Positions 26,634 to 36,238 of a DNA stretch of 64,000 nucleotides are shown piece by piece (position 1 is the first letter of the stretch; every line of letters begins with the position of its first letter). Source of the stretch: Metabacillus litoralis (GTDB taxonomy: Bacteria > Bacillota > Bacilli > Bacillales > Bacillaceae); contig NZ_VOQF01000001.1 of assembly GCF_007994985.1 (NCBI RefSeq), positions 310,001 through 374,000 on the forward strand. Reading direction: 5' to 3'. A program made the translations under genes and the position numbers. The notes below the pieces were generated by a model. The model was not told the DNA's origin, did not search any database, and saw only the letters and a list, made by a program, of their open reading frames with translations.

Positions 26634-27578
26634 CTAGCTATCCTTTTTGTATAGATACAATACTTTACCTTCTTGTTGGTTTTCTTTTCCCACCATTGTT
26701 AGCTTTTCCTTTGTTTCGTTAACAGAAACAACAAGCTGAACATTTCCAGTTTGAAAATAGCTTTCTATGATTTCTGCTGTCCAAAATTTCTCATTTGCCT
26801 GAGGCTTCCTTTCCGATAACACTAATTGCTCACTAGCTATAAATCGATCATGCTCCCATAATCCACTTTGCAAAAAGCTAGAAACAAAACGATTGATCGG
26901 ATGATGATAAAGCTCCTTTGGAGATGCAACTTGTTGAAGTGTTTTTTCTCCTAATATCGCAACACGATCACTTATTGCCATCGCTTCCTCTAGATCATGA
27001 GTGACGAATAATACAGTCATTTCTTCTTCCTTTAATAAGTGCTTCATCCACCTTCTCGTATCTTTACGAAGCTCGGAGTCAAGGTTTGAAAAGGGTTCGT
27101 CCAATAATAAAACTTTTGGTTTGACAATTAACGAACGTCCTAAAGCAACTCTTTGCTTTTGACCTCCTGAAATTTCATGCGGGAAGCGTTTTTCTAAGTT
27201 TACTAGCCCTACCTTTTCTAGCATCAACTTACCCAATTTTTCACGTTCTTTTCGGTTTATACCTAGCATCTTTAAACCAAACGTGACATTTTCCAATAAA
27301 TTCATATGTGGAAAAAGTAGTGAATCTTGAAACATGTAAACAGCAGGTCGTTTTTGTGGTGGTATTCCTTTCATTGATATATGATCAATCAGGATTTCAC
27401 CTGAATCAGCATCATTGAGTCCAGCAATCAATCGCAATAACGTAGACTTCCCAACCCCAGATGGACCAATTATCGATAAAATTTCACCTTTATTTATAGA
27501 CAGCTCGGAAATTGATAAAATTAGTTGTTTTTCAAAACACTTTGATATATTTTTTAAAACTATATAGGAATCTGACAT
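26634..27578 (-). CDS. ABC transporter ATPase (YnjD-like)
   Basis: This 314-residue ATPase has Walker A GPSGVGKST near residue 38, Q-loop FQDSLLFPHM near 83, signature ISGGQKQRV near 135, Walker B VLLLDEPFSNLD near 156 and FVTHDLEEA near 189. A C-terminal extension of about 90 residues, probably regulatory, makes it longer than E. coli YnjD (217). The sequence type is that of Fe3+/thiamine/sulfate/polyamine importers. The start lies 1 bp after the permease gene ends. Confidence 0.88.
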   Translation of the reverse strand: MSDSYIVLKNISKCFEKQLILSISELSINKGEILSIIGPSGVGKSTLLRLIAGLNDADSGEILIDHISMKGIPPQKRPAVYMFQDSLLFPHMNLLENVTFGLKMLGINRKEREKLGKLMLEKVGLVNLEKRFPHEISGGQKQRVALGRSLIVKPKVLLLDEPFSNLDSELRKDTRRWMKHLLKEEEMTVLFVTHDLEEAMAISDRVAILGEKTLQQVASPKELYHHPINRFVSSFLQSGLWEHDRFIASEQLVLSERKPQANEKFWTAEIIESYFQTGNVQLVVSVNETKEKLTMVGKENQQEGKVLYLYKKDS

Positions 27579-27579
27579 A

Positions 27580-29250
27580 TTACCACCTAGTTCTTTTTGT
27601 TGTTAGTTTTAAAAAGAGTTCAATTATAAACCATATGACAATTGGAACAAAAATAAATAGAAGTGAAAAGCTAGCGATCATTGCATCGTCAGCTGATTGA
27701 AAAAAGGGAAAGTATAGAATTGCTAATGTTGTGACATTCCCTCCACCTATTAAGGCTGTTAATAGATACTGACCTAATGAAATGACTGTTACTAAAAATA
27801 CAGTGCTTCTATAACTTGGAAGAAGCTGTGGTAGATAAATAGAATAAAAACTTTTAAACGTCTTTGCTCCCAGTGAAATCGCAATCTCTTCTTGTTTTTT
27901 ACCTATTCTCTCGAAAGCTGCCCGTAGGATTTTAATTGTGTAAGGTAATGTAGGCAATAAATGAACGATTACCACACCAATTATGGTATTAGCAAGTCCC
28001 AAACGGATAAAGCTTAGGTGGAGCCCCATTGCTACTAATAACGTTGGAATTAAAATCGGTGCTAATAAAATCGATGCGATCGTAGTTTTGCCTTTGAATT
28101 CATAAAACGCCATGATTTTAGCAGCAGGAGTTCCAATTACAATATTAAGTAAAACAACACATAAACCTATACCTATTGACGTGAAAATGGCTTGAGCTAT
28201 TTGGGTTTCATGAGATAGCAGTAGCTCCCAAGCTCTTAAAGAAAATTCAGTTGGGATTAGCTCGCCATAATTCCATGTTTTAACGAAGCTCGTTACGATT
28301 AGTAATAAGATTGGTAATATAGTGGTGAAGCATAAAAGAACAAATATAATTGCTGAACTTTTTCTTATTTTAGGAATAACATTATTCGATCCTTCTGTTT
28401 GACTCAAATGTCTTCTATGCTTTTTTGTTAAAAATAAAACAATCAACACAATTAACAAAATGGTAATTGTTGTTAGTGTCATCAAAGCAAAAGCATAGGG
28501 CTGCTGAGTCCAATCTGATCCGTAAAACCAATCATAACTTAAAACAGACAGCATTTTAGGATAGGTGACACCTAGTAAAGCTGGTACTTCATAAGAAGAT
28601 AAGATGAAAGAAAAGAGAATAAAAAATATTTCAATTATTACAGGAAACACATATGGCCATTCCACATGTTGAAATACAGCCCACCTACTACCACCTAATG
28701 TATAAACAAGCTCTTTTTGATTATAAGAAAGCTGTTCATACACAGGCTGCAGCATTAAAATAACAAAAGGAACTTCTTTTCCTATATATGTTAAGATGAT
28801 TCCGAGTCCATAGGAATCTTTCATTATAATTGGAAAGTCATTAGATCCATTTATTAATCCAATCATACTTAAAACTGAAGAAAAAAACCCTGTTTGAGAT
28901 AATAATAGATACACCATATAACCCCAAATAAAATGTGGAAACAACATTGGAAGCCATGCTATAAGCCTCGGGACAAATTTCTTTAACAGAGGATAACTAA
29001 CCTTAACAGCACCTAATCCTATTAAAATAGATACTAGTGTTGAGATTAAAGTAATACGTACACTATAGAAAAAAGAATCAATAAACTGAGCGTCTGTCAA
29101 AAGCTCCTTATAAAGTCGAAAACTAGGAGTCTCCTTATATTGAATACTCTCTAAAAAAGCCATCACTAACCCAAATCCTGTTAAAGATATCGCGATAAGC
29201 AATGCCGGTGTTAACAAAAGATAATGCTTACTTCGTTTGAACCACTTCAT
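27580..29250 (-). CDS. Fused two-domain ABC permease (YnjC-like)
   Basis: This 556-residue protein has about 12 transmembrane helices in two permease halves. Each half has an ATPase-coupling loop, seen as YTLGGSRWAVFQHVEWPYV (near 185) and AISLGAKTFKSFYSIYLPQL (near 468). Duplicated-fused permeases are found in the ThiP/FbpB/YnjC group. The gene overlaps the 3' end of the binding-protein gene by 23 bp, so expression is coupled. The substrate is unknown. Confidence 0.88.
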   Translation of the reverse strand: MKWFKRSKHYLLLTPALLIAISLTGFGLVMAFLESIQYKETPSFRLYKELLTDAQFIDSFFYSVRITLISTLVSILIGLGAVKVSYPLLKKFVPRLIAWLPMLFPHFIWGYMVYLLLSQTGFFSSVLSMIGLINGSNDFPIIMKDSYGLGIILTYIGKEVPFVILMLQPVYEQLSYNQKELVYTLGGSRWAVFQHVEWPYVFPVIIEIFFILFSFILSSYEVPALLGVTYPKMLSVLSYDWFYGSDWTQQPYAFALMTLTTITILLIVLIVLFLTKKHRRHLSQTEGSNNVIPKIRKSSAIIFVLLCFTTILPILLLIVTSFVKTWNYGELIPTEFSLRAWELLLSHETQIAQAIFTSIGIGLCVVLLNIVIGTPAAKIMAFYEFKGKTTIASILLAPILIPTLLVAMGLHLSFIRLGLANTIIGVVIVHLLPTLPYTIKILRAAFERIGKKQEEIAISLGAKTFKSFYSIYLPQLLPSYRSTVFLVTVISLGQYLLTALIGGGNVTTLAILYFPFFQSADDAMIASFSLLFIFVPIVIWFIIELFLKLTTKRTRW

Positions 29251-30475
29251 TCACCCAGTTCTCCTTTAGCCATGTCACATATTCAGCATGTATCTCAGGT
29301 TTTATGTATTTTTTTAACGTGTCTGCTGGTAAAACCGAGTCACCACGATCAATTTCTCTTAGTTTTTCTTGATCCTCTTGTGAAAGTGCTCCTGGATCTA
29401 GAGCTATATTGTCTCCCCAAAAGGCCGAATCCAACTTAGTTAACTGTGCTTCAGGAGAAAGCAAGTAATTAATCGCCACCATCGCGCCTTGTTTATTAGG
29501 ACTGTTAAAAGGAATAGCTAAAAAATGCGTATTGCCAATCGAACCCGATTCTAAAACAAACGATTTTGTTGTTTTAGGAAAAATTCCTTTGTCAATGAAC
29601 TTTTCAGCACGAGCTTCGTTATAGCCCATTGTCATCCAAACTTCTCCCTCACTATACAATCGATCTAATTCATTCAAATCATTCGGATATGTTTGACCTT
29701 CTCGCCATAAAAATGGTTCTATTTCATTTAAGTAATCCCACATCATTCCACTATTTTCACTTGCGAACTGTTCATCATATCCTTTATCAAGAATCTTTTG
29801 AACATCACCTACAGACTCATAAAATAACTGTCGTAAAAAAGCATTTCCTGTGAAGTCATTTGCATCAGGGTACGTAAATTTCCCTGGATTTTCTTTCACC
29901 CAATCCAATAATTCCTTATATGTTTTTGGAGGATTCTCCACTTTTGACTCATCATATTGAAAAACAAATTGCACTTTACCCCAAGGAGCTTCAAATCCGT
30001 CAACTTTTGTTCCAAAATCGTATGTAACATCTAATGCTTCTTTATCAACGAATTCTTGTACATTTGGTAGTTGATTTGAAAATGGCCCATATAAAAGTTC
30101 ATTTTCCTTTGCATTCTTGAAATTCTCTCCATTAATCCAAATGATGTCCATATTGCCTTTCATTTGGTTTGCTTTTCTCTCATTCATCAGTTTTTTTAAT
30201 TGCTCTGGTGTATCCATAGCAATACGATCTAAATTGAGATCATATTGCTCTTTCATTCGTGGAGCCACCCATTCATCTATATATCGGTTAATTCCTTCAT
30301 CTCCACCCCACATATAAATCCTAACTGTTGTATCTTTTGACTCTTGCTCTATTTCAGACCAATCCATATTCTTCAATACATCAGGAGATTGAGAAATAGT
30401 CGACATTTCATTTGAACAAGAAGAAAAGATAACTAAACATAAAACACTCATAATAAACAAACAGATTTTTTTCAT
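29228..30475 (-). CDS. YnjB-like ABC transporter substrate-binding lipoprotein
   Basis: The 415-residue protein has a lipoprotein signal ending in FSSC (Cys near 20) and a class-F-type binding domain. RIYMWGGDEGINRYIDEW (near 52) and DIIWINGENFK (near 109) are the characteristic blocks of the YnjB group, and NYLLSPEAQ (near 340) is typical of bacterial extracellular binding proteins. GGAGG precedes the ATG. It heads a six-gene operon. In E. coli YnjB is uncharacterised in its ligand, so no substrate is given. Confidence 0.85.
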   Translation of the reverse strand: MKKICLFIMSVLCLVIFSSCSNEMSTISQSPDVLKNMDWSEIEQESKDTTVRIYMWGGDEGINRYIDEWVAPRMKEQYDLNLDRIAMDTPEQLKKLMNERKANQMKGNMDIIWINGENFKNAKENELLYGPFSNQLPNVQEFVDKEALDVTYDFGTKVDGFEAPWGKVQFVFQYDESKVENPPKTYKELLDWVKENPGKFTYPDANDFTGNAFLRQLFYESVGDVQKILDKGYDEQFASENSGMMWDYLNEIEPFLWREGQTYPNDLNELDRLYSEGEVWMTMGYNEARAEKFIDKGIFPKTTKSFVLESGSIGNTHFLAIPFNSPNKQGAMVAINYLLSPEAQLTKLDSAFWGDNIALDPGALSQEDQEKLREIDRGDSVLPADTLKKYIKPEIHAEYVTWLKENWVNEVVQTK

Positions 30476-30768
30476 GGACGGACCTCCTTTTTTTAAATAA
30501 AATCATAGCAACTCTTTACACTTTATCTGTAAGTAGGATTACATTACAAATTTAAAAATAACGCAAGAGTTAACCACAAATTAATTAAAATTAATATATT
30601 AGCTTGGTAAGACACAACCATGGGAACGCAATTAAAAGGCTAGATTTCTGTATAGATATTGCTTCGCGGAATTTATATACCCTTAGCTTATTAATGTTGA
30701 AACATACCTGAAAATATCACGAAGAATACTTGAGCTGAACAAAGCTCTTTGGTTCAATAGGTTTTAAT

Positions 30769-30989
30769 CTGCCTAATGACAGACATTAGTGTTCTCTTTT
30801 GGTATCGTTTTGTTCTTCATCTGCCTTATGACGGACATCGGCGCTCGCTTTTGTCGCTCTTAAGTCCCACATCTGCCTTACAAACAAAGGACATAAGAGC
30901 TCTCTTTTGGAACTGTATTAAGTCCTTCATCTACCTTAGGACGACCTCTACCTCTACCGCTCTCTTTTGTCATCAATTAAGTCCTTCAT
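30769..30989 (+). repeat. Four degenerate tandem repeats of 52-59 bp
   Basis: Units start at about 30769, 30821, 30873 and 30931. Each begins CTGCCT or CTACCTTA, has a GACGGACAT-like segment, then GCTCTCTTTTG, and ends with TAAGTCCTTCAT or a variant. It lies in a 606-bp gap between the ynj-like operon and msrAB. No credible protein is encoded on either strand. Related blocks occur at 12690-12806. Confidence 0.75.
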
Positions 30990-31081
30990 TTTTTTTTATT
31001 TTCACTAAAAGTAACAAACACTGTATAAAAGCAGGCCGTATTATATCCTATCTTCCTAGCTTGATAGCAAAAAAGTTCTAC

Positions 31082-32206
31082 CTACTCAACAAACTCATCA
31101 AGAAACTCTCCATACCCTTGCTGTTCTAATTCATCTTTTGGAATAAAATTTAATGCTGCAGAGTTTAGACAATAACGAAGCCCTGTAGGCTGTGGACCAT
31201 CATTAAATACATGACCTAAATGAGAATCAGCATGTTTGCTTCTTACTTCTATCCTTTTTGTAAATAATGTATGATCCTCTAGCTCAACGATATTTTCTTC
31301 TACTAAAGGTTTTGTAAAACTAGGCCATCCTGTCCCGCTTTCATATTTATCTTTTGAACTAAAAAGTGGTTCACCTGAAACGATATCAACATATATACCT
31401 TCATCTTTATTATCCCAATATTCATTATCAAACGCCTTTTCCGTATCATCTTCTTGGGTAACACGATATTGTATATCTGTTAACTTCTCTTTAAGTTCTT
31501 CATCTGTAAAACTCCGGTATCGTGAGTTCGTTTTAGGTGTATACTTCCTGTCTTCTCCCCATGTCTTGTCTTGAAAATCATCTCTTCCTGAGTTATTTCG
31601 ATAATATTTATAGCGAAGCTCATTTTTCTTATAATAATCCTGGTGGTATTCTTCTGCTTTGTAAAAGGTTTTAGCAGGTACAATATCTGTTACAATTTTT
31701 TCATCAAAACGCCCAGAGTCAGCTAACTTTTGTTTTGATTTTTCAGCGATATTTTTTTGCTCATTATTATGGTAGAAAATTTCACTAACATATTGGGGTC
31801 CTCTATCAACAAATTGACCACCAGCATCTGTTGGGTTAATTTGTCGCCAAAAAACCTCTAACAATTGTTCATAAGAAATCACATCAGGATCATATTCAAT
31901 TTGAACAGCTTCTACATGACTCGTCTGCTTTGTTGATACCTCATCATACGTGGGATTTACTTCCTCACCACCTGTATAACCAGAAATAACTGAATAAACT
32001 CCGTCAAGCTTCTCAAAAGGTGGCTCCATACACCAAAAACACCCTCCTGCAAACGTGGCAAGCTCGTGATTTTGACTTATCTCATCTGTTTGAATGGCTT
32101 CACTGCCTATCGATTTCTGAGTTAAGCTTTCATATACTTTTGGTCCAATAAAAGCACCAAGACCTATTATGAAAACAAGACCAATTAATAAAAATAATTT
32201 TTTCAT
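31082..32206 (-). CDS. msrAB: Membrane-anchored MsrA-MsrB methionine sulfoxide reductase fusion
   Basis: This 374-residue bifunctional enzyme reduces both methionine sulfoxide epimers. An N-terminal hydrophobic segment (about 4-22) without a lipobox suggests a membrane anchor with the enzyme outside. The MsrA domain (about 50-205) has the catalytic Cys in [11 protein letters not shown]. The MsrB domain (about 230-370) has GTGWPSF, HLGHVF and the catalytic Cys in RYCLNSAAL. The CxxC zinc pairs of many MsrB proteins are absent ([10 protein letters not shown]). GAAGGAGG precedes the ATG. It probably repairs oxidised surface proteins (inference). Confidence 0.92.
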   Translation of the reverse strand: MKKLFLLIGLVFIIGLGAFIGPKVYESLTQKSIGSEAIQTDEISQNHELATFAGGCFWCMEPPFEKLDGVYSVISGYTGGEEVNPTYDEVSTKQTSHVEAVQIEYDPDVISYEQLLEVFWRQINPTDAGGQFVDRGPQYVSEIFYHNNEQKNIAEKSKQKLADSGRFDEKIVTDIVPAKTFYKAEEYHQDYYKKNELRYKYYRNNSGRDDFQDKTWGEDRKYTPKTNSRYRSFTDEELKEKLTDIQYRVTQEDDTEKAFDNEYWDNKDEGIYVDIVSGEPLFSSKDKYESGTGWPSFTKPLVEENIVELEDHTLFTKRIEVRSKHADSHLGHVFNDGPQPTGLRYCLNSAALNFIPKDELEQQGYGEFLDEFVE

Positions 32207-32417
32207 TGTTTACCTCCTTCGTCACGTTACACACAAAGATGTTAAGTTCATCTTAACGTATCTACCTATTATTATCTTGTTTTAACACTCTCTGGGGACT
32301 GACCCCCACCCATTTAATGCACGAAAGCAATATAAAATTCACACTGCCTCATCTCATTATTTAAAAGTTTTAGAGTATAATAGTGAGTGTTATTAAAGTA
32401 TGTAGGAGCAGGTGTAA

Positions 32418-33698
32418 ATGGATAAACAGAATAGCAGCTACAGATGGATTGTTTTTACAGTGGTTTTGTTTACGTATTTCCTTATTGTAAGTCAACGGAC
32501 AGCACCTGGTTTAATTACAGATCAGCTCATGAAGGATTTTAACGTAACAGCTTCTACAATTGGACTTTTAACAAGTATTCAATTTTTAGCTTATGCCGGT
32601 TTGCAAATTCCGATTGGGATCTTATCTGATCGATTCGGCCCTAACTTTTTTCTTATTTTTGGAACATTGCTTAATGGAATTGGAACGATAATTTACAGTG
32701 TTGCATCAAGTGAGGTTTTGTTAATTGCTGCTCGGTCACTAGTAGGTATTGGAGACGCAACAATTTGGATTAACTTAGTGCTCATCTTAAGTCAGTGGTT
32801 TAAAGCTGGAGAATTTCTTAAATTGCTTGGTCTCGCAGGAATGACTGGAAGTCTTGGTTTTTTAATGGCGACTGTTCCTTTTTCTACTTGGATTGGAATG
32901 TTTGGATGGAGAGCCCTATTTTTCACCGTCGGCCTGATTTTATGCGCAACTAGTTTGTTGCTTTTCTTTGTTCTTGTCAAAATTCCAAAGAAAAAGCTAT
33001 TACTGAAGTCTCAACCAAATAATTCTGTCATTAAAGGTGAACCAAAACGTGAGAAAACACTTGCAATATTAAGGCGGATTTTTTCAAGCCGTCAAGCATG
33101 GGCTACCTTTTTATGTCATTTTGGGCTTGTTGGTACATATGTTGGGTTTATCGGTACATGGGCTGTTCCTTATGGAATGCATGTTTATGATATGACTCGT
33201 TCTGGTGCAAGTCAGTTGGTGATGGTCGGTCTTTTCGGAGCACTTATTGGAGCATCGTTAACAAGCTGGTTTTCTGCGAAATTTAATTCGATAAAGCGTC
33301 CATACATTGTTGTTCATCTGTTCGTTTTTTTAAGCTGGATGACCTTTCTTTTATTAGGAGGAAAGCCGCCGTTTTTTATGTTGCTTGTTCTTTTCTTTTT
33401 TATCGGCTATGGAAACGGAGCTAGTGCGATGACATTTGCGGTTGTTCGCCAATCATTTGATGTGAAAGAAGTTGGAGTTGTTTCAGGATTTGCAAATATG
33501 GGTGGATTTTTAAGTGCGGTTTTATTACCGAGTGCATTCGGAAGAGTGTTAGATCATTTTCATTTGAGCTCAAGTAGCACGGGATATAGCTTTGGATTTA
33601 TCATTCCGATTTTTTTCTCAATTATTGGTATTATTGGCGGAATGATGATAAAGGAGCAATTTCAAGAAGTAAAACAACAAAGAGAATTAACAAGTTAA
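32418..33698 (+). CDS. Major facilitator superfamily transporter
   Basis: This 426-residue protein has 12 predicted transmembrane helices. The loop 2-3 signature of the MFS (GILSDRFGPN) and a large central cytoplasmic loop (PKKKLLLKSQ) are present. SQRTAPGL near the N-terminus resembles the UhpC/NarK-type anion-transporting side of the family. AGGAG precedes the ATG. It is a single gene with its own terminator. The substrate is unknown. Confidence 0.85.
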   Translation: MDKQNSSYRWIVFTVVLFTYFLIVSQRTAPGLITDQLMKDFNVTASTIGLLTSIQFLAYAGLQIPIGILSDRFGPNFFLIFGTLLNGIGTIIYSVASSEVLLIAARSLVGIGDATIWINLVLILSQWFKAGEFLKLLGLAGMTGSLGFLMATVPFSTWIGMFGWRALFFTVGLILCATSLLLFFVLVKIPKKKLLLKSQPNNSVIKGEPKREKTLAILRRIFSSRQAWATFLCHFGLVGTYVGFIGTWAVPYGMHVYDMTRSGASQLVMVGLFGALIGASLTSWFSAKFNSIKRPYIVVHLFVFLSWMTFLLLGGKPPFFMLLVLFFFIGYGNGASAMTFAVVRQSFDVKEVGVVSGFANMGGFLSAVLLPSAFGRVLDHFHLSSSSTGYSFGFIIPIFFSIIGIIGGMMIKEQFQEVKQQRELTS

Positions 33699-33700
33699 TA

Positions 33701-33756
33701 AAAAAAGGAGAAAGAAGGGGTACTCGATTTCCTCCCTCACTTTCTCCTTTTATCTT
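33701..33756. terminator. Terminator after the MFS gene
   Basis: AAAAGGAGAAAG pairs with CTTTCTCCTTTT between the convergent MFS and ABC-2 permease genes; T-rich sequence lies on both sides. Confidence 0.75.
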
Positions 33757-33825
33757 TCTGATTTTAAGTCGATAACCATCTTCGATATATAAAGGCTCCT
33801 TACAATAACTTATAGTTTTTGAAAA

Positions 33826-34569
33826 TCAGTCCGTCCATCGGAAAAACCTCGTTCCAATAACCGTAGATATAACTAATATTCCCGCTAAAATACTACTGTC
33901 TACTAAAGCACCTGATGTAAAAAGGGTCCCATTCCATCCGTCTCGTAAAATATTTACAACATATGTTAATGGAATAAATAAGGTCACTTTTTGCAGCACC
34001 TCTGGTAAAGCTTCAACTGGCAGTGTTGCACCAGATAAGAACATCATTGGATACATTGCTATTAAGGCAATGCCTAATGCTGTTTGCATCTTTTTTGCTA
34101 AGCTTGAAACAATAAAGCCGAGTGCAAAAAATGTTATGGAACAAAATGTTAGTGCCAAGAAAAACTCGAACGGAGAGCTTGTTAAACTTGATCCGAAAAC
34201 TAATTTAGAGATAAGTAAAATTTCAATTGCTCCAACATAGATTGCAAAAAAACCTTTTAAAATTGTTGCTGTAAATATCGCATTTTGATTTAACGGTGTG
34301 CCTTTTAGCCTTTTATACACACCCTTTTCCCTATCAATAACAACCTGAAGTCCCATTGAAAAGAATGCTGTTGTAAAAATAATAATCGCGATCATACCCG
34401 GTATATATGCTTGAAAGTAATCTAAGCCTTCATCATACGAATTTTCCTGAAACATTAAGGCAAAAACAATAAAACTAACTGCAGGCACAATAAATGTAAA
34501 TAATACTGGTAGTGCTTCGCGAAAAAATAATGTTAATTCCATCTTTGTATGAACATAAATTGATTGCAT
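33826..34569 (-). CDS. ABC-2 type transporter permease
   Basis: This 247-residue permease has six transmembrane helices and a conserved ABC-2 loop, seen as IDREKGVYKRLKGTPLN between helices 2 and 3, and YPMMFLSGATLPVEALPE near the end. Members export drugs, antimicrobial lipids or peptides. It starts 15 bp after the ATPase gene, after GGGGGG. It is probably a homodimeric exporter with the preceding ATPase, similar in type to the linearmycin/daunorubicin exporters; the substrate is not known. Confidence 0.88.
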   Translation of the reverse strand: MQSIYVHTKMELTLFFREALPVLFTFIVPAVSFIVFALMFQENSYDEGLDYFQAYIPGMIAIIIFTTAFFSMGLQVVIDREKGVYKRLKGTPLNQNAIFTATILKGFFAIYVGAIEILLISKLVFGSSLTSSPFEFFLALTFCSITFFALGFIVSSLAKKMQTALGIALIAMYPMMFLSGATLPVEALPEVLQKVTLFIPLTYVVNILRDGWNGTLFTSGALVDSSILAGILVISTVIGTRFFRWTD

Positions 34570-34584
34570 AATATTCCCCCCTTT

Positions 34585-35304
34585 TTATGACCCTACCGCA
34601 AATTGTAGGTATACATCCTCCATTGATCCCTCTCCATCATTTAGAGATCGTATTAAATTCTTTGGCACATCACATGCGACAAGCTTACCTTTTTTTATTA
34701 TGGCAATTCTGTCACAATGCCTTTGTGCTTCATCCATATAATGTGTAGATAAAATCAATGTTTTTCCTTCAGAACGATATTTATTTAAACAATTCCACAA
34801 TTCGAGACGTGCCTGTGGATCCAAACCAGTTGTTGGTTCATCTAAGAAAATGATGTCTGGATCATTTACTAAAGCAAGAGCGAGCGAAGTTCTCTGCTGC
34901 CATCCTCCTGATAGATTTTTTACATATTTATTCAAGTATGGCTCTAAACCAAGTGTTTGGATAATTTCCTTTTGGTCTCTTTTTTTATCATAGTAAGAAG
35001 AAAATAAAGTAAGAGCCTCTTTCACCTTGATGCGATCATATAGGGATGTTTGCTGCAGCTGAATTCCTATTTTTTGCTTTATTTCATCTGCAGAATGCTT
35101 CATATCCAGTCCAAGAACTGTTACTGATCCCGAATCTGGTTTTCTTAAGCCCATCATCATTTCTAATGTTGTTGATTTTCCCGCTCCGTTTGCACCAATA
35201 ATCCCTAGAATTTCACCTTTGTTTACAGAAAGAGAAATTCCATCAACAGCCTTAACACTTCCATAGTTTTTTACAATATGTTCAACCTCAATAACTGTAT
35301 TCAT
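34585..35304 (-). CDS. ABC-2 exporter ATPase
   Basis: This ATPase of about 239 residues has Walker A GANGAGKST, Q-loop LQQTSLYDRI, signature LSGGWQQRT, Walker B IIFLDEPTTGLDP and STHYMDEA. The DrrA-like wording (GLDPQARLELW, THYMDEAQ) suggests a drug or antibiotic exporter. The start was set at the third in-frame codon (ATG) because GGAG spacing is better. Co-transcribed with the permease. Confidence 0.88.
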   Translation of the reverse strand: MNTVIEVEHIVKNYGSVKAVDGISLSVNKGEILGIIGANGAGKSTTLEMMMGLRKPDSGSVTVLGLDMKHSADEIKQKIGIQLQQTSLYDRIKVKEALTLFSSYYDKKRDQKEIIQTLGLEPYLNKYVKNLSGGWQQRTSLALALVNDPDIIFLDEPTTGLDPQARLELWNCLNKYRSEGKTLILSTHYMDEAQRHCDRIAIIKKGKLVACDVPKNLIRSLNDGEGSMEDVYLQFAVGS

Positions 35305-35450
35305 CAACATAACTCCAATCTTCTTTGTGTCTACTTACCATCTACTACTATCTTACTAACACATTCTTAACTAAATCTTAACTCAGTCATATTTATCTAT
35401 TAACAACTCAAGCTTCTACGAATTCTAGGGCGAAAATATTCAAAATAATA

Positions 35451-35484
35451 AAAACGCATGAATCATATATGATCCATACGTTTT
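35451..35484. terminator. Hairpin upstream of the ABC-2 operon
   Basis: AAAACGCATGAATCATATAT folds on ATGATCCATACGTTTT with small mismatches, with A/T runs on both sides. It probably ends transcription from the genes at 35713-38266 before the ABC-2 operon. Confidence 0.6.
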
Positions 35485-35535
35485 AAAATTCATTACTTAT
35501 ACATACTTGATGAAGGAAACAAACCCATTCAATCT

Positions 35536-35690
35536 ATAAAGTCTAGTGGCATTAAATCGAACCTTTTATGCGATAACACACTGGTACAACAGAAAATGAC
35601 GTCTATTAGCACCAATCTTTCAGAAAAGCTTTACAGAGTTGTTTTCATCATGATTCTAAAAACAACAAAGTTAATCAAAACAGCATTTAT
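35536..35690 (+). mobile_element. MITE-like repeat, copy B (internally inverted)
   Basis: The first part (about 35536-35634) is the reverse complement of the left two thirds of the other copies: AGTCTAGTGGCAT, GCGATAACAC and CAATCTTTCAGAAAAG are all flipped. The last part (about 35635-35690) is in forward orientation with TTTACAGAGTTGTTTTC and AACAACAAAGTT. It is the only rearranged copy. Confidence 0.65.
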
Positions 35691-35712
35691 GTAAAATTCT
35701 CTTTAATATTAA

Positions 35713-36114
35713 CTATCTTTTTTCAACTGCCATACGTAAGTTTGACATAACACCAAGAAACAATAGTGGTGAACAAATGATTTTCTCAAAAGGTGTGCCA
35801 AACAATTGTTGAATAAATCCAAAAGTCCAAAGGAAAACAAATAACCAGCAGATAATGGTTATACCCCTTTTAAATTTCAATAACGTATTTGTACGGTACA
35901 TTGATGTAAATAGCACTCCACTAATAGAAATCATAATATTCAAGATGGAAATTGGTAGCTGAGTAGCAAAGGATCCAGATCGGCCACCATTAACCCAATT
36001 TAATGGGATCCAGCCACTTACAATAAGAATATGAATGAAAATGGTCAAAAAGTAAAAATAAATCCCTGTAATTATAGCTGTCTTCAAATTAATTTTTCTA
36101 ACCATTTCAAACAT
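35713..36114 (-). CDS. Small four-helix membrane protein, unknown function
   Basis: About 133 residues with four predicted transmembrane helices (FYFLTIFIHILIVSG, LNIMISISGVLFTSM, ITIICWLFVFLWTFGFI and SPLLFLGVMSNL). No family is recognised. The start was taken at an ATG with AGGTG just upstream; an ATG four codons earlier is the alternative. It lies 124 bp after the histidine kinase gene in the same orientation and may be under its control, but there is no direct evidence. Confidence 0.65.
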   Translation of the reverse strand: MFEMVRKINLKTAIITGIYFYFLTIFIHILIVSGWIPLNWVNGGRSGSFATQLPISILNIMISISGVLFTSMYRTNTLLKFKRGITIICWLFVFLWTFGFIQQLFGTPFEKIICSPLLFLGVMSNLRMAVEKR

Positions 36115-36238
36115 ACTACACCTCATTTCATTACTTTTACACCATTTGAATTAGTTTGCATATCGGAGTTCTCCTATTTTACCTATTTAAGGTCCATTCT
36201 CTTAAATATCATTTTTCTTTAGCATCAAGATATCGGAT

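Noticed and set aside
30776-31129. Plus-strand open frame of 117 codons over the tandem repeats
   Set aside because: It follows the repeat units and overlaps the 3' end of msrAB on the other strand; no ribosome binding site and a low-complexity product.
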